Positions 1-8,687 are shown, counted from the first letter of the stretch. The stretch is 64,000 bases of DNA from Cellulophaga sp. HaHaR_3_176 (GCF_019021925.1 NZ_CP058990.1:1108001-1172000); one strand, 5' to 3'. The notes: generated by a model not told the origin, from the letters alone. Numbers and translations are program-made.

Positions 1-549
1 AGTCATTCCCATTTGTAATTGGCATGTCGTAACAATACCACCAATAATCATTTGGTTTACAGTTCTATGGTTTGCAGTTTCTAAAGAACCTAATTCAATT
101 TTGTTAGCTTCGTCTAAACTTACTTTTTTAGTAGGGTAATTTGTATGAGCAGGAGCAGAGTTTATGTAATATTTTGCAGGTTTCGTTGCATCATCACTTT
201 TAAAAACTACTTTTTTATCACCCATACCAATATATAAAGCATCTTTATGGCCTAAGGTATATGTAGTACCATCTACTTCAATAGTTCCGCTTTCTCCAAC
301 GTTTATAATTCCCATTTCCCTTCTAGCTAAAAAGAATTCAGCCTTTAAGGGATCAATAGTTTCTAATTCAAGAGGAGAAGTAGGTACAGCTGAACCAGCA
401 ATATATCTATCATAATGAGAATAAGTTAAAGATATTTTACCTTCTTCCATGATCTTATCAATTAAGAACTCATCTCTTAATTGTGTTGTATCATATTTTT
501 TTACAGCTTCTGGACTAGATGCGTATCTAGATTCGTAATTTATTGACAT
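1..549 (-). CDS. kduI: 4-deoxy-L-threo-5-hexosulose-uronate ketol-isomerase (KduI), 3' end outside window
   Basis: Cytoplasmic isomerase that converts 5-keto-4-deoxyuronate, the product of unsaturated uronate cleavage, to 3-deoxy-D-glycero-2,5-hexodiulosonate. The ATG is the reverse complement of 547-549 and the frame stays open for 183 codons to the window edge. The family is usually about 280 residues, so roughly two thirds is visible. Recognisable stretches are YDRYIAGSAVPT, FFLARREMGIINVGESG and the cupin-type segment GHKDALYIGMG. The metal-binding C-terminal part lies outside the window. The gene is divergent from a LacI-type regulator, so local repression is likely. Its substrate is what the GH88 enzyme and lyase-like proteins of the PUL would produce, but that functional link is inferred. 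Confidence 0.9.
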   Translation of the reverse strand, partial: MSINYESRYASSPEAVKKYDTTQLRDEFLIDKIMEEGKISLTYSHYDRYIAGSAVPTSPLELETIDPLKAEFFLARREMGIINVGESGTIEVDGTTYTLGHKDALYIGMGDKKVVFKSDDATKPAKYYINSAPAHTNYPTKKVSLDEANKIELGSLETANHRTVNQMIIGGIVTTCQLQMGMT

Positions 550-577
550 ATATGTAAATTTTAATTCGGTATAATAA

Positions 578-585
578 CAAAAATA
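578..585 (-). promoter_or_regulatory. candidate -7 element of kduI promoter
   Basis: Read on the minus strand this is TATTTTTG, an exact match to the Bacteroidota -7 consensus TAnnTTTG. It lies about 30 bases upstream of the kduI ATG. The LacI-type operator candidate sits just upstream, over the region where a -33 element would be expected. In AT-rich DNA such a match can arise by chance. Confidence 0.4.
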
Positions 586-595
586 TAAAATAATC

Positions 596-605
596 CAATC
601 GATTG
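596..605. promoter_or_regulatory. candidate LacI-family operator
   Basis: CAATCGATTG is a perfect 10-base palindrome with a central CG, the usual form of LacI-family operators. It lies in the 132-base divergent space between kduI and the LacI-type gene. It overlaps the presumed upstream part of the kduI promoter, so binding there would repress kduI and could autoregulate the repressor gene. Confidence 0.5.
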
Positions 606-681
606 TATGTTTTTATCGTAAAATAAATTTACTTTTAAAACCACGTTATTCTATTTTCGAGAACTTTTAATAATTTTTTAC

Positions 682-1692
682 ATGAAAAATGTAACCATTC
701 ATGAAATTGCAAGGGCATTAAAAATTGATAGTTCTACCGTATCTAGAGCTTTAAATAATAGTGACCGAGTAAAAGAGAGTACAAAAAAACTTATTCTAAA
801 AAAAGCAGAAGAGTTAGGTTATAGGCGTAATGTGTTGGCTTCTAACTTAAGAAAGCGTAAAGGGAATACGATTGGTGTTGTAATACCGCGTGTGTCTAGA
901 CACTTCTTTTCTTCGGCAATTGCAGGTATAGAAAAAGTTGCGCAAGAGGCTGGTTTTAATGTTATAATAAGTCAATCATTAGAGCAGTTTGATAGAGAAG
1001 AACGTATTGTCGAAAATTTAATATCGAATAGGGTAGATGGTATTTTAATATCTGTTTCTATGGAGACAAAAAAAGCGGATCATTTAGCTAATTGTATTAA
1101 AAATGGAATTCCCTTTGTGTTTTTTGACAGGCATTTAGAGGGTTTTCCTGAATCAGGAAGAGTAATTATTGACGATAATTTTGGGGGATTTACAGCTACT
1201 GAACATTTGATAAATAAAGGATGTAAGCGAATTGCTCATTTTTCAGGACCACAAGATTTACATGTATATAAAAATAGGTTAGAAGGATATAAGAAAGCCT
1301 TAGCAAAACATAATTTAGCCTATAGCTCTGATACTCCTAGTCGATTAACAGAGGCTGATGGTACACTTTTAGCAAAAAAAATACTGAAAGATTTTAAAGA
1401 TATTGATGGTGCTTTTTTTGCAAATGATATTTCAGCAATTGCAGCGATGAAGTATTTAAAAAAGGCAGGTATAAGAATTCCTGAAGACATAGCGATAGTT
1501 GGTTTTAGTAACGAGCCAATGTCTGAAGTTATAGAACCATCTTTAACTACAATAGATCAATCGGGAGAGATAATAGGTAAAAAAGCTTGCGAATTATTAA
1601 TCGATAATATTGCTAAAGGAAATAGAGTATTTAATAATGAAGCAGTTGTTTTTGAACCTAAACTTATAGAACGAGATTCTACCAAAAAATAA
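682..1692 (+). CDS. LacI-family transcriptional regulator
   Basis: DNA-binding repressor of 336 residues, normal for the family. An N-terminal helix-turn-helix (about residues 4-50) contains TIHEIARALKIDSSTVSRAL and the hinge-type ELGYRRN segment. A periplasmic-binding-protein-like effector domain follows from about residue 60 (NTIGVVIPRVSRHFF) to the end, with the family signature VGFSNEPMSEVIEPSLTTIDQ. It is divergent from kduI, so the effector is probably a uronate breakdown intermediate and the targets uronate catabolic genes; this is inferred from position. A CAATCGATTG palindrome in the shared upstream region is its likely operator. I cannot tell which LacI subgroup it belongs to. Confidence 0.9.
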   Translation: MKNVTIHEIARALKIDSSTVSRALNNSDRVKESTKKLILKKAEELGYRRNVLASNLRKRKGNTIGVVIPRVSRHFFSSAIAGIEKVAQEAGFNVIISQSLEQFDREERIVENLISNRVDGILISVSMETKKADHLANCIKNGIPFVFFDRHLEGFPESGRVIIDDNFGGFTATEHLINKGCKRIAHFSGPQDLHVYKNRLEGYKKALAKHNLAYSSDTPSRLTEADGTLLAKKILKDFKDIDGAFFANDISAIAAMKYLKKAGIRIPEDIAIVGFSNEPMSEVIEPSLTTIDQSGEIIGKKACELLIDNIAKGNRVFNNEAVVFEPKLIERDSTKK

Positions 1693-1838
1693 TATTACAC
1701 TTATATAACATTAGAAGATTTTTTTTTAATCACTATAAATTAATTATTTACATTTTTTTTTACTTATAGTTAATAAGTAAATACTGTAGTTCTTAATTTA
1801 TTTTTTCAATTTTGTAATACTAACCAAATAAATTGAAA

Positions 1839-3509
1839 ATGAAGAAACACTACTTTAAAAGAAGCTTTTTTTTAACGCTTCTAACTATGCTATTGGTAAC
1901 TGGTGGTTATACACAAATACCTAGTTACTATAGCGGTACCAATGTATCTTCTAAGGGTCAAACTCTAAAAACCAATTTAGCAAATTTAATTTCTAACACA
2001 CACGCTACTAATTTAAGTTATACGCCTGGTGTATGGGATGCTTTAAAGCAAACAGATTTAGATCCTACAAACTCTAATAACGTTTTTTTAATATATGGGT
2101 ATAATGATACTGATTCTGATATTACAAATGATAGAACGCGTTCTAAAAATAATAATGGAGGGGGTAATGGCCAATGGAATAGAGAACATACATACCCAAA
2201 ATCATTAGGAAATCCTAATTTAGGTACTTCAGGTGCTGGAGCTGATGCTCACCATTTACGTGCTTCTGATGTCCAATTTAATGGTACAAGAGGTAGCCGA
2301 CCATATATTGATGATTCAGGAGTTGCAAAAGCTGTAAACAATGGTTTTTATCCTGGTGATGAATGGAAAGGAGATGTAGCACGTATGATGATGTATATGT
2401 ATCTGCGTTATGGAGATCGTTGTTTACCAAATACTGTAGGTATGGGTAATTCTACTTTTAGTCTAGAGATGCGAGATATTTTTTTAGAGTGGAATGCAGA
2501 AGACCCTGTTTCTCAAGTAGAAAAGAATAGAAACGTTTTGTTAGAAGGTATACAAGGTAATAGAAATCCTTTTATAGATAACCCTGCATTTGCAACAATT
2601 ATTTGGGGAGGTCCACAGGCAGAGGATAGATTTGGGAGTACACCAAATGATGATGTCGAATTGCCAACAGTGCCAACAAGTCTAACAGCAACTAATACAA
2701 CTACAACTGAAACATTTTTAATGTGGGATGCTGCAACTGATAATGTAGGTGTTATTGCATATCAAATATTTAATAGAGCTACGCAAATAGCTTCTTCGGT
2801 TGATACTTCTTATACGGTTAAAGGTTTATTACCAAATACAAGTTATACATTTATTTTAAAAGCAGTAGATGGCGCAAGTAATACATCAGGTAACAGTAAT
2901 GAAGTTACAATAACTACGCTAGAAGATACTACGGTAATTTCACCAATGGACGATTTTATAGTTTTTCAAGGTTATGAAGGTTCTACAGCTGATACTTGGG
3001 CATACATGCAATCGCCAGTGGCTTGTAATGATAATGGAGGAGATGTTTGGGATATTGTTTCTAGTGTAGGATCTATAAGTGCTGCAAATACCGGAACCAA
3101 TTTTTTTGGAATACGAGATTTAGATGGTAATTGTGGTAGTACAGATGGGGGTACTCTTTCTTTTGAGGCTATTAATATTACTAATTATATTGATGTTACA
3201 TTATCATTTGCTATCAATGTTGTTGGTTATGATGTTGCTAATGGAGATGTCATAAATTATGAAATTTTTTATGATGATGCATCACAAGGTGTAACCACAA
3301 TAGCTACAGGTAGTCCATTCAACACAACAGGTTGGGAAACTATTTCTCAGGCTATACCTAACACGGTAAGTAGTGTTCGTTTACAATTAGCTGCAAAACA
3401 AAATGGTAGTAGTGATTATGCAGGTTTTGATGATGTAAAATTACAAGGAACTGCAAAAAGTACAGGTGGTAGACCTACTATTTTAATTAATGAAGTAGAT
3501 GCAGACTAA
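1839..3509 (+). CDS. secreted endonuclease I family nuclease, prematurely terminated
   Basis: Begins with a Sec signal peptide (TLLTMLLVTGGYTQ). The endonuclease I (EndA/NucM-type) domain spans about residues 30-270, with the motifs GQWNREHTYPKS and ADAHHLRASDVQFNGTRGSRPY that carry the catalytic His/Asn residues. A fibronectin type III domain follows at about 275-365 (PTVPTSLTATNTTTTETFLM), then a beta-sandwich region at about 370-545. The frame stops at 3507-3509 directly after ILINEVDAD, the opening of a lamin-tail domain that continues in frame past the stop. The nuclease domain looks intact, but the T9SS sorting tail has been cut off. I use the ATG at 1839; a TTG two codons upstream is a less likely start. 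Role inferred: extracellular DNA digestion for nucleotides and phosphate. Confidence 0.85.
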   Translation: MKKHYFKRSFFLTLLTMLLVTGGYTQIPSYYSGTNVSSKGQTLKTNLANLISNTHATNLSYTPGVWDALKQTDLDPTNSNNVFLIYGYNDTDSDITNDRTRSKNNNGGGNGQWNREHTYPKSLGNPNLGTSGAGADAHHLRASDVQFNGTRGSRPYIDDSGVAKAVNNGFYPGDEWKGDVARMMMYMYLRYGDRCLPNTVGMGNSTFSLEMRDIFLEWNAEDPVSQVEKNRNVLLEGIQGNRNPFIDNPAFATIIWGGPQAEDRFGSTPNDDVELPTVPTSLTATNTTTTETFLMWDAATDNVGVIAYQIFNRATQIASSVDTSYTVKGLLPNTSYTFILKAVDGASNTSGNSNEVTITTLEDTTVISPMDDFIVFQGYEGSTADTWAYMQSPVACNDNGGDVWDIVSSVGSISAANTGTNFFGIRDLDGNCGSTDGGTLSFEAINITNYIDVTLSFAINVVGYDVANGDVINYEIFYDDASQGVTTIATGSPFNTTGWETISQAIPNTVSSVRLQLAAKQNGSSDYAGFDDVKLQGTAKSTGGRPTILINEVDAD

Positions 3510-4360
3510 GATTGTACAGATGTATTAGAATTTATTGAATTATATGATGGTGGAGCAAGTAATACTTCTTTAGATGGATTGTTTATTGTTTTTATAATGA
3601 TACGAGCTATAACACAATTTATTTAAGGAAGCGTTCTACAAATGTAAATGGGTCTTTTGTAATTGGTAGTGCCGATGTTTCGAATGTAGACTTAGCTTCT
3701 TTTACAACTAAAAGATACATTAGATGCCCAATATACAGAAGCTAATTCAATTGTATTGGGTGATTATAGTGATGATGTGGATGTGACTGTTGCTGATGAT
3801 GTAACATCAACAATAAGTACATTTGATGCTTTTGTACAAAATAGATCTAATTACAATATTTTAACAAGTGTATTAAGTGCTGGTGATTATCGTTCGTATG
3901 TATTACAAGAAAATATGATCGATCATATAATGGTATCTAACTAGGTCTCTCCAATTTATATAGAAGATTCTGTAAGTGTTAGTTACGAATTTTATTCTAC
4001 TGATTATATCAGAACAACATCAGACCATTTTCCTGTATCTACTCGTTTTTTATTAGAAGGATTAACGATAAATGAAATTACAAGTACAAATATAACTTGT
4101 GCTATGGTTGCAGATGGCACTACTATTGTTTCTGTGGTAGGTGGTGTTTTTCATACGTATGAGTGGAGTGACGTACAAACTACTGCTACTTATCTTATTT
4201 ATAACGATTACGGTAGAAAGGTATATAAATCGTATGATAAGCTACGTAAAGGAAAAAATAAATCAATTTTGCAGTATGGTATTTAAGAAGAGGGTACTAT
4301 TATTTAAAAACCTATGTAAATGATGAATTAAAAAGCACGAACAGGGTTATTAAAAAATAA
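3510..4360 (+). pseudogene. decayed downstream half of the multidomain secreted nuclease (LTD, EEP, T9SS tail)
   Basis: Recognisable protein sequence continues after the stop at 3507-3509 but is broken several times. The lamin-tail domain runs on (CTDVLEFIELYDGGASNTSL), shifts frame near the T-run at about 3590, and resumes as FYNDTSYN...GSADVSNVDLASFTT. At about 3705 it jumps in another frame to LKDTLDAQYTEANSIVLGDY, the late part of an exonuclease/endonuclease/phosphatase domain whose front is missing. An in-frame TAG lies at 3942-3944, followed by TTSDHFPVSTRF, the domain's conserved end. A repeat fragment, probably SprB-like, runs into a sorting-domain start near 4190. A further frameshift near 4265 then leads to YYYLKTYVNDELKSTNRVIKK and a stop at 4358-4360, a typical T9SS type A C-terminus. 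Several independent lesions argue against a single sequencing error. Confidence 0.85.
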
Positions 4361-4378
4361 TAAATAACTTATGAAAGT

Positions 4379-4410
4379 AAAGCCGTCAATTATGCAATTG
4401 GCGGCTTTTT
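4379..4410 (+). terminator. intrinsic terminator after the nuclease pseudogene
   Basis: GCCGTCAATT, loop ATGC, AATTGGCGGC, followed by five T. The stem is 10 bp with one G-T wobble. It also lies just past the stop of the opposing photolyase operon and may act on both strands. It closely resembles the hairpin at 8764-8791. Confidence 0.75.
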
Positions 4411-4426
4411 ATGTTTTTAAAGAAAT

Positions 4427-5905
4427 TTAATTTCTAATACTGTTTAAATATTTTTCAGCATTAGTCAAATGCATTTCTTGTTTCTCTTTAGACATTTTAT
4501 CAAATGTAGATAGTAACATCGAAAGACGTGGGTTTGAACTAAAAAAATCTCTTTGTTTATCCATAAAGTTCCAAAAAAGACCATCCCAAGTTTCTTGCCA
4601 ATCTCCTTTTTTATAATTACTCATTTTCATTAAATAATTACTACCACTTATATAAGGCTTGGTAGCTAGTAAACCACCATCTGCAAATTGGCTCATACCA
4701 TAAATATTGGGGACCATGACCCAATCATAGGCATCAATAAAAAGCTCCATAAACCATTGGTATACTTCATCAGGGTCAAATTCACATAGTAGCATAAAAT
4801 TTCCTAAAACCATCAAACGTTCTATATGATGACAATAACCAGTTTTTAAAACTTTTTTTATGCAATTATCAATAGGTGGTATACCAGTTGTGCCTGTATA
4901 AAAAGAAGTTGGAATTTTATTTTTAAATTTCCAGTAATTCTCGGTACGTTGCTGTGTACCTTTTAACTCATACATGCCACGCATAAATTCACGCCAACCA
5001 ATTATTTGACGGATAAAACCTTCGGTAGAATTTATTGGAATATCATTTTCATTCGCAAAGTTAAGTGCAGTATCTATTACGTATTTCGGAGTTAATAAAC
5101 CAACATTTAACATAGGTGTTAGCACACTATGGTTTAGAATACTATGTTCTGCAACAATGGCATCTTCATAGGTGCCAAACTCTAAAAAACGTTGTTCTAA
5201 AAACTGTTGTAACCAAGCTTCTGCAGTTTTAAAATCTATAGGATAACAATAGTCTGTAAGCAACTCTCCATAATTCTTAAAAAAATGTTTATCTACATAA
5301 GAAAAAGCTTCTTTATAGTATTTATTTTTATCAGGATATTGAATGGATGGGGGTATTTTTTTAGCAGGATATTTTTTTCTGTTCTCAGCATCAAAACTCC
5401 ATTTTTCGCCTACAGGTTTATCATTCATATCTAAAAGAATGCCTCTTTTTTTACGCTCTTGTTTATAAAATGTAGTTTGATGAAAGTTTTTTTTATCCTC
5501 TTTAAAAAAATGCTCTAAATCTTTCTTTGTATTTAAAAATAGAGGAGAAGGTAGTATGGTTTTTTTTAGTCCAATTTTTTCGGCAGTTTGTTCAATTCTT
5601 TTTTGAAGCCAATTATCAGTAACATCTATATAGTTTATCTCTTCATAGGTACTAAGCGTAGGTAATAACTTTCTTATATCAGAAGTTTTGTCAATAGCCT
5701 CAATATAAATAACAGAACAACCTTTATTCTTCAAGTAATCAGCATAGCTTTTCATAGTTGCCCGATGATATGCTATTTTATGTTTATGAAATTTAAATTG
5801 ATTGAAAAAAAGAAACTCTTCAATAATATAAAAATCAGCGTCAGAATTTAAAAGAGGAGAATCTTTAAATAATTGATGCGGAAAAATAAGTACAGCCTTT
5901 TTCAT
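4427..5905 (-). CDS. cryptochrome/photolyase-related protein (FeS-BCP/PhrB-like) without the main Fe-S cysteine block
   Basis: A flavoprotein of 492 residues, the usual length of the photolyase-related (PhrB/FeS-BCP) group, whose known members repair (6-4) photoproducts or sense light. The N-terminal Rossmann-like domain starts [12 protein letters not shown]. The helical FAD domain contains [30 protein letters not shown] and [13 protein letters not shown], all family signatures. In PhrB three of the four Fe-S ligands lie just after the NYxxxMS segment. Here that segment reads [20 protein letters not shown], with no cysteine and a shorter loop. A Cys near residue 350 (PIDNC) may match the remaining ligand. 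A [4Fe-4S] cluster is therefore unlikely. Its ATG overlaps the stop of the upstream DUF2256 gene (ATGA). Repair versus signalling cannot be decided from sequence. Confidence 0.88.
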   Translation of the reverse strand: MKKAVLIFPHQLFKDSPLLNSDADFYIIEEFLFFNQFKFHKHKIAYHRATMKSYADYLKNKGCSVIYIEAIDKTSDIRKLLPTLSTYEEINYIDVTDNWLQKRIEQTAEKIGLKKTILPSPLFLNTKKDLEHFFKEDKKNFHQTTFYKQERKKRGILLDMNDKPVGEKWSFDAENRKKYPAKKIPPSIQYPDKNKYYKEAFSYVDKHFFKNYGELLTDYCYPIDFKTAEAWLQQFLEQRFLEFGTYEDAIVAEHSILNHSVLTPMLNVGLLTPKYVIDTALNFANENDIPINSTEGFIRQIIGWREFMRGMYELKGTQQRTENYWKFKNKIPTSFYTGTTGIPPIDNCIKKVLKTGYCHHIERLMVLGNFMLLCEFDPDEVYQWFMELFIDAYDWVMVPNIYGMSQFADGGLLATKPYISGSNYLMKMSNYKKGDWQETWDGLFWNFMDKQRDFFSSNPRLSMLLSTFDKMSKEKQEMHLTNAEKYLNSIRN

Positions 5906-6039
5906 TTGTTAATTTTATTACGTCTGCACTTTTCACTACAATACAAAACATCTTCCCAAACCTTTTCCCATTTTTTACGCCACGTAAAAGGTCGCTTACA
6001 GACGATACATTCTTTTTGTGGTAGATGTTGTTTTTTCAT
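5902..6039 (-). CDS. DUF2256 family small zinc-finger-like protein
   Basis: A 45-residue protein, [18 protein letters not shown] followed by [20 protein letters not shown]. Four cysteines in two pairs (CxxC and CxxxC spacing: CIVC, CSEKC) flank the conserved TWRKKW core, as in DUF2256, and suggest one bound metal ion. It overlaps both neighbours by four bases (ATGA at 6036-6039 and 5902-5905), so the three genes should be translationally coupled. DUF2256 genes are often found beside photolyase genes. The molecular role is unknown; a helper role for the photolyase is inferred from context only. Confidence 0.88.
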   Translation of the reverse strand: MKKQHLPQKECIVCKRPFTWRKKWEKVWEDVLYCSEKCRRNKINK

Positions 6040-6665
6040 TTAAAATCAGGTACTTCATTAACTCTTGCGTACGGGTAGTCAGCTATTTTTTTTAGAGAAT
6101 AATAACTGTTTAAACCAGATATACCAACACTGTCTGTGTATTCTAAATTTATATGATTTTTGTCTAACTCAGCTGCGGGTAACACTAAATGCTGAATCTC
6201 TCCAATTACAAGTATTGTTCCGTTTAACTTAATATCTATTGCTTCTTTAAAAAGCATTCCCATTTTAAAAGAACTTTCTTTTACAAAAGGAGCTTTACAT
6301 TCCTCTATATATTCTTCGGTAAGTCCGCAACGCTCAAATTCAGATATATTTTCATCAAATTTTGCTGAGGTATAGTGTGCTTTTTCAACAAATTCAGGGT
6401 GAATATGGTTTATAGTGTACGATTTGTTTTCTAAAATATTGTTATATGTGTTTCTAGGTACATCACCTGTGGGTCTCAGAATAAAACCGAGTAGGGCAGG
6501 ATCACTTCCTAAATGAACAACAGAACTAAATACCGCAACATTAGTTACCCCATCATTTGAAATGGTTGCGATGAGATTTGCAGGTTTAATACCTGATACT
6601 GAATTCATTATTTTAATTCGACTAATTCTGTCTAAATTTTTTAAAGCTTCTTTATTCAATTCCAT
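6036..6665 (-). CDS. flavin reductase-like, FMN-binding split-barrel protein
   Basis: A 209-residue protein of the flavin reductase domain family. These proteins bind FMN in a split beta-barrel and often reduce flavins with NAD(P)H. Supporting segments are [21 protein letters not shown] (early flavin-binding strand region), [20 protein letters not shown] and [18 protein letters not shown]. No signal peptide is present, so it should be cytoplasmic. It overlaps the upstream photolyase-like gene by 14 bases and the downstream DUF2256 gene by four. In this cassette it could supply reduced flavin to the photolyase-type proteins, which need FADH-; this is inferred. The reductase activity and cofactor preference cannot be read from the sequence. 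Confidence 0.85.
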   Translation of the reverse strand: MELNKEALKNLDRISRIKIMNSVSGIKPANLIATISNDGVTNVAVFSSVVHLGSDPALLGFILRPTGDVPRNTYNNILENKSYTINHIHPEFVEKAHYTSAKFDENISEFERCGLTEEYIEECKAPFVKESSFKMGMLFKEAIDIKLNGTILVIGEIQHLVLPAAELDKNHINLEYTDSVGISGLNSYYSLKKIADYPYARVNEVPDFK

Positions 6666-7791
6666 CGTTGATACTGAGTTTTTTTATTTCTTTTTTACAT
6701 TTTTTCCAATATGAAAAAAAAGAAGGATAATATCCTTTTACATCAAACATCCAATCTCTTTCGGTAACTGAACCTTTATAATGTTTGTTTAAAGGATGTT
6801 CTTTAAAATTGATTTTTTGTAATGAATACTCTTTTACTAAGTCATCAAATTCACCTACATAAATTTGAATATGTTCTATGTTCTTGGATAGAGATAGTAA
6901 AAAATCCATTGTTTTTGTCGAAATAGGATATTTCTCAAATATAGAAGGTTCTAAAAGTAGAATTCTATTTGCTTTTTCTTCTTTTTTCCAATTCGGGTCA
7001 AGATTGTAAAAGTTGTATATATAGGTTGTTAAAGTAGAATTTACATGAGTAATATCAGATTTTGGCAGTAATGTTTCTAATTTAAAATCAGAATTACCTT
7101 TTAATATATCTGGTATTTCAAGAGTTTCAAAATCTTCATAGGCAACATCTAAAAAAGTATTTTTTTGTTTTGTATGGCAATACCTATTTATATTTTCTTG
7201 GTTAGCATAGTATTTTTTATTGCTATTAGCACCTGCTACCCATTGCCAACTTAATGCATTACTAGCCCAATCTGCATCTATCAAATGAAAATACATCCAT
7301 TTTGCTGGTTTTTTCCAATGATTATTGGCGATATTACAATTTATACTGGCTATGTACATACGCAAATGATTGTGTAAATAACCAGTATCATAAAAATTTT
7401 TAATTGCAAAATCTATGGCTTGTATTCCTGTTTTTCCTGCTATGACAGCCGTTGAAACTTCGTAGTTAGCAATTGGTTTTTGCTCAATTTTTAAGTCATT
7501 ATCTATAGTATTACCTTTTGCTATCCAAACTTGTTGCCAATAGTCTCTCCAAGCTAATTCTTGAATATATTTTTCAATACTCGAAAAAGTATATCCTTTA
7601 TCTAATAATGATTTATATATCTGTTTTGTAGAAATAACACCTCTAGAGATATATGGAGATAAATATGATACAGAGCCATCTATGTAATTTCTAGATCGAG
7701 CATATTTTTTGGGATTAATAGCTGCTATGCGTGATCGTATCTCAGCTAAATCTGTAGGAAAATCTATTAAATAGGAATGATCAGAAACCAT
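6652..7791 (-). CDS. photolyase FAD-binding-domain protein lacking the N-terminal antenna domain
   Basis: A 379-residue protein. The DNA photolyase FAD-binding helical domain starts almost at residue 1. Signatures are RSRNYIDGSVSYLSPYISRG, QELAWRDYWQQVW, NHLRMYIASI and DADWASNALSWQWVAGANSN, where the last matches the flavin and DNA-lesion pocket of class I photolyases/cryptochromes. The usual N-terminal alpha/beta antenna domain of about 130-200 residues is missing. From about residue 240 to the end there is instead a different alpha/beta-looking segment (ANRILLLEPSIFEKYPI, NIEHIQIYVGEFDDLVKEY) resembling a Rossmann-like half. The domain order may thus be inverted. The start lies 3 bases after the upstream TIGR03643-type gene. 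Blue-light repair or signalling is likely but unproven. Confidence 0.85.
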   Translation of the reverse strand: MVSDHSYLIDFPTDLAEIRSRIAAINPKKYARSRNYIDGSVSYLSPYISRGVISTKQIYKSLLDKGYTFSSIEKYIQELAWRDYWQQVWIAKGNTIDNDLKIEQKPIANYEVSTAVIAGKTGIQAIDFAIKNFYDTGYLHNHLRMYIASINCNIANNHWKKPAKWMYFHLIDADWASNALSWQWVAGANSNKKYYANQENINRYCHTKQKNTFLDVAYEDFETLEIPDILKGNSDFKLETLLPKSDITHVNSTLTTYIYNFYNLDPNWKKEEKANRILLLEPSIFEKYPISTKTMDFLLSLSKNIEHIQIYVGEFDDLVKEYSLQKINFKEHPLNKHYKGSVTERDWMFDVKGYYPSFFSYWKKCKKEIKKLSINDGIE

Positions 7792-7794
7792 ATA

Positions 7795-8088
7795 TTATCG
7801 CTTACTAATTTTGTTGCCAGATATAGCTTTTTGTCGCGAACTTTTAAATCTTGAAATATCAGGGTTACGTTTTTTGAGATGTTTTTGACTTACACCACTA
7901 TTAACCCTTTTTCTCCATCGTTTAAAACTACTTTCCTTAAGGTTTGAGCGCATTAATTTAATTACCTCTTTTTCAGGTAAATCAAATTGAAAATCAATAG
8001 CTTCAAAAGGAGTGCGATCTTCCCATGCCATTTCTATAATCCTATCTAGCTCCCTTTCTGTAAATACTCTGCTATCCATAGTCTTCAT
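7795..8088 (-). CDS. TIGR03643-type small protein
   Basis: A 97-residue basic protein matching the TIGR03643 pattern: RELDRIIEMAWEDRTPFEAI, then FQFDLPEKEVIKLMRSNLK, then SFKRWRKRVNSG. The middle resembles a helix-turn-helix, and the C-terminal tail is rich in Lys and Arg (KHLKKRNPDISRFKSSRQK), so nucleic-acid binding is plausible but unproven. Its first codons overlap the DUF2452 gene by 17 bases, and the next photolyase-type gene starts 3 bases after its stop. Family members often travel with photolyase genes. Function is not established. Confidence 0.82.
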   Translation of the reverse strand: MKTMDSRVFTERELDRIIEMAWEDRTPFEAIDFQFDLPEKEVIKLMRSNLKESSFKRWRKRVNSGVSQKHLKKRNPDISRFKSSRQKAISGNKISKR

Positions 8089-8479
8089 ATTTTTCCCAAA
8101 TAAGTTCTGTATTTAAATAAAAGCTACCTAAATAATTAAAATTGCACTGTTCTGGTGCTATAAGTGATAAAAAATTGCTGTCATTTTCTTTCTGGTAAAG
8201 GTGGTATACATCACCAACTATAGGCTCAAACGAAAATTTAGCATTATAAATAGTGTTATTATAATTATATTCATCCATCATTTCATCATACGCTTGTTTT
8301 AGCTCAAGGTATTTTGCTTGTATATGATGATTTGCCTTAGAAATACTTTTATTTTTCCAAGCAACAGTATCTACAGTTTTAATAATAGGTGCTCCTACTG
8401 ATGTTGCGTAAGGTTTTAATGCAGCATCGTATTTTTGGGTCGTTGGGTTAAAAACCACATTATCAGGTTTTGTTTTCAT
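8072..8479 (-). CDS. DUF2452 domain-containing protein
   Basis: A 135-residue protein with the DUF2452 features KPDNVVFNPTTQKYDAALKP near the start, a helical NHHIQAKYLELKQAYDEMMD in the middle, and FEPIVGDVYHLYQ with SLIAPEQC late. No signal peptide or membrane segment is present, so it should be cytoplasmic. It lies between the Lacal_2735-type gene (5-base gap) and the TIGR03643-type gene (17-base overlap), inside the photolyase cassette. The function of DUF2452 is not known to me. The tight spacing indicates co-transcription with the light-response genes. Confidence 0.85.
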   Translation of the reverse strand: MKTKPDNVVFNPTTQKYDAALKPYATSVGAPIIKTVDTVAWKNKSISKANHHIQAKYLELKQAYDEMMDEYNYNNTIYNAKFSFEPIVGDVYHLYQKENDSNFLSLIAPEQCNFNYLGSFYLNTELIWEKYEDYG

Positions 8480-8484
8480 TTTTA

Positions 8485-8649
8485 TTAGGACAAAGCTTCT
8501 ATTTTTTTCATCATCTCATCGGCCTCATACATTTTATCATCACTAAGTTTTCTATTGCTTGTTGATAATTCATGAGCTTCTTTCAGTAATTTAGTATAGC
8601 TATCGTGTAATTTTTCTTTTTCTGATTTCTTCTTGAATATTCCGAACAT
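8485..8649 (-). CDS. Lacal_2735-type small protein
   Basis: A 54-residue protein starting MFGIFKKKSEKEKLHDSYT and ending DEMMKKIEALS. It is a short, highly charged, almost entirely helical protein matching the small flavobacterial Lacal_2735 family, which starts MFG(L/I)FKKKSE and contains EAHxLSTxNRKxSD. The N-terminal FGIFKKK could bind membrane or nucleic acid, but no function is known. It is the first gene of the photolyase cassette. A candidate promoter -7 element lies about 40 bases upstream at 8688-8695. Confidence 0.82.
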   Translation of the reverse strand: MFGIFKKKSEKEKLHDSYTKLLKEAHELSTSNRKLSDDKMYEADEMMKKIEALS

Positions 8650-8687
8650 CTTTTATTTTTTAAAATTAAATTATTACTATACAAACA

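Noticed and set aside
4104..4323. Two overlapping short plus-strand frames in the nuclease remnant
   Set aside because: One is the surviving in-frame piece of the decayed gene and the other is its shifted frame; neither is a separate gene.
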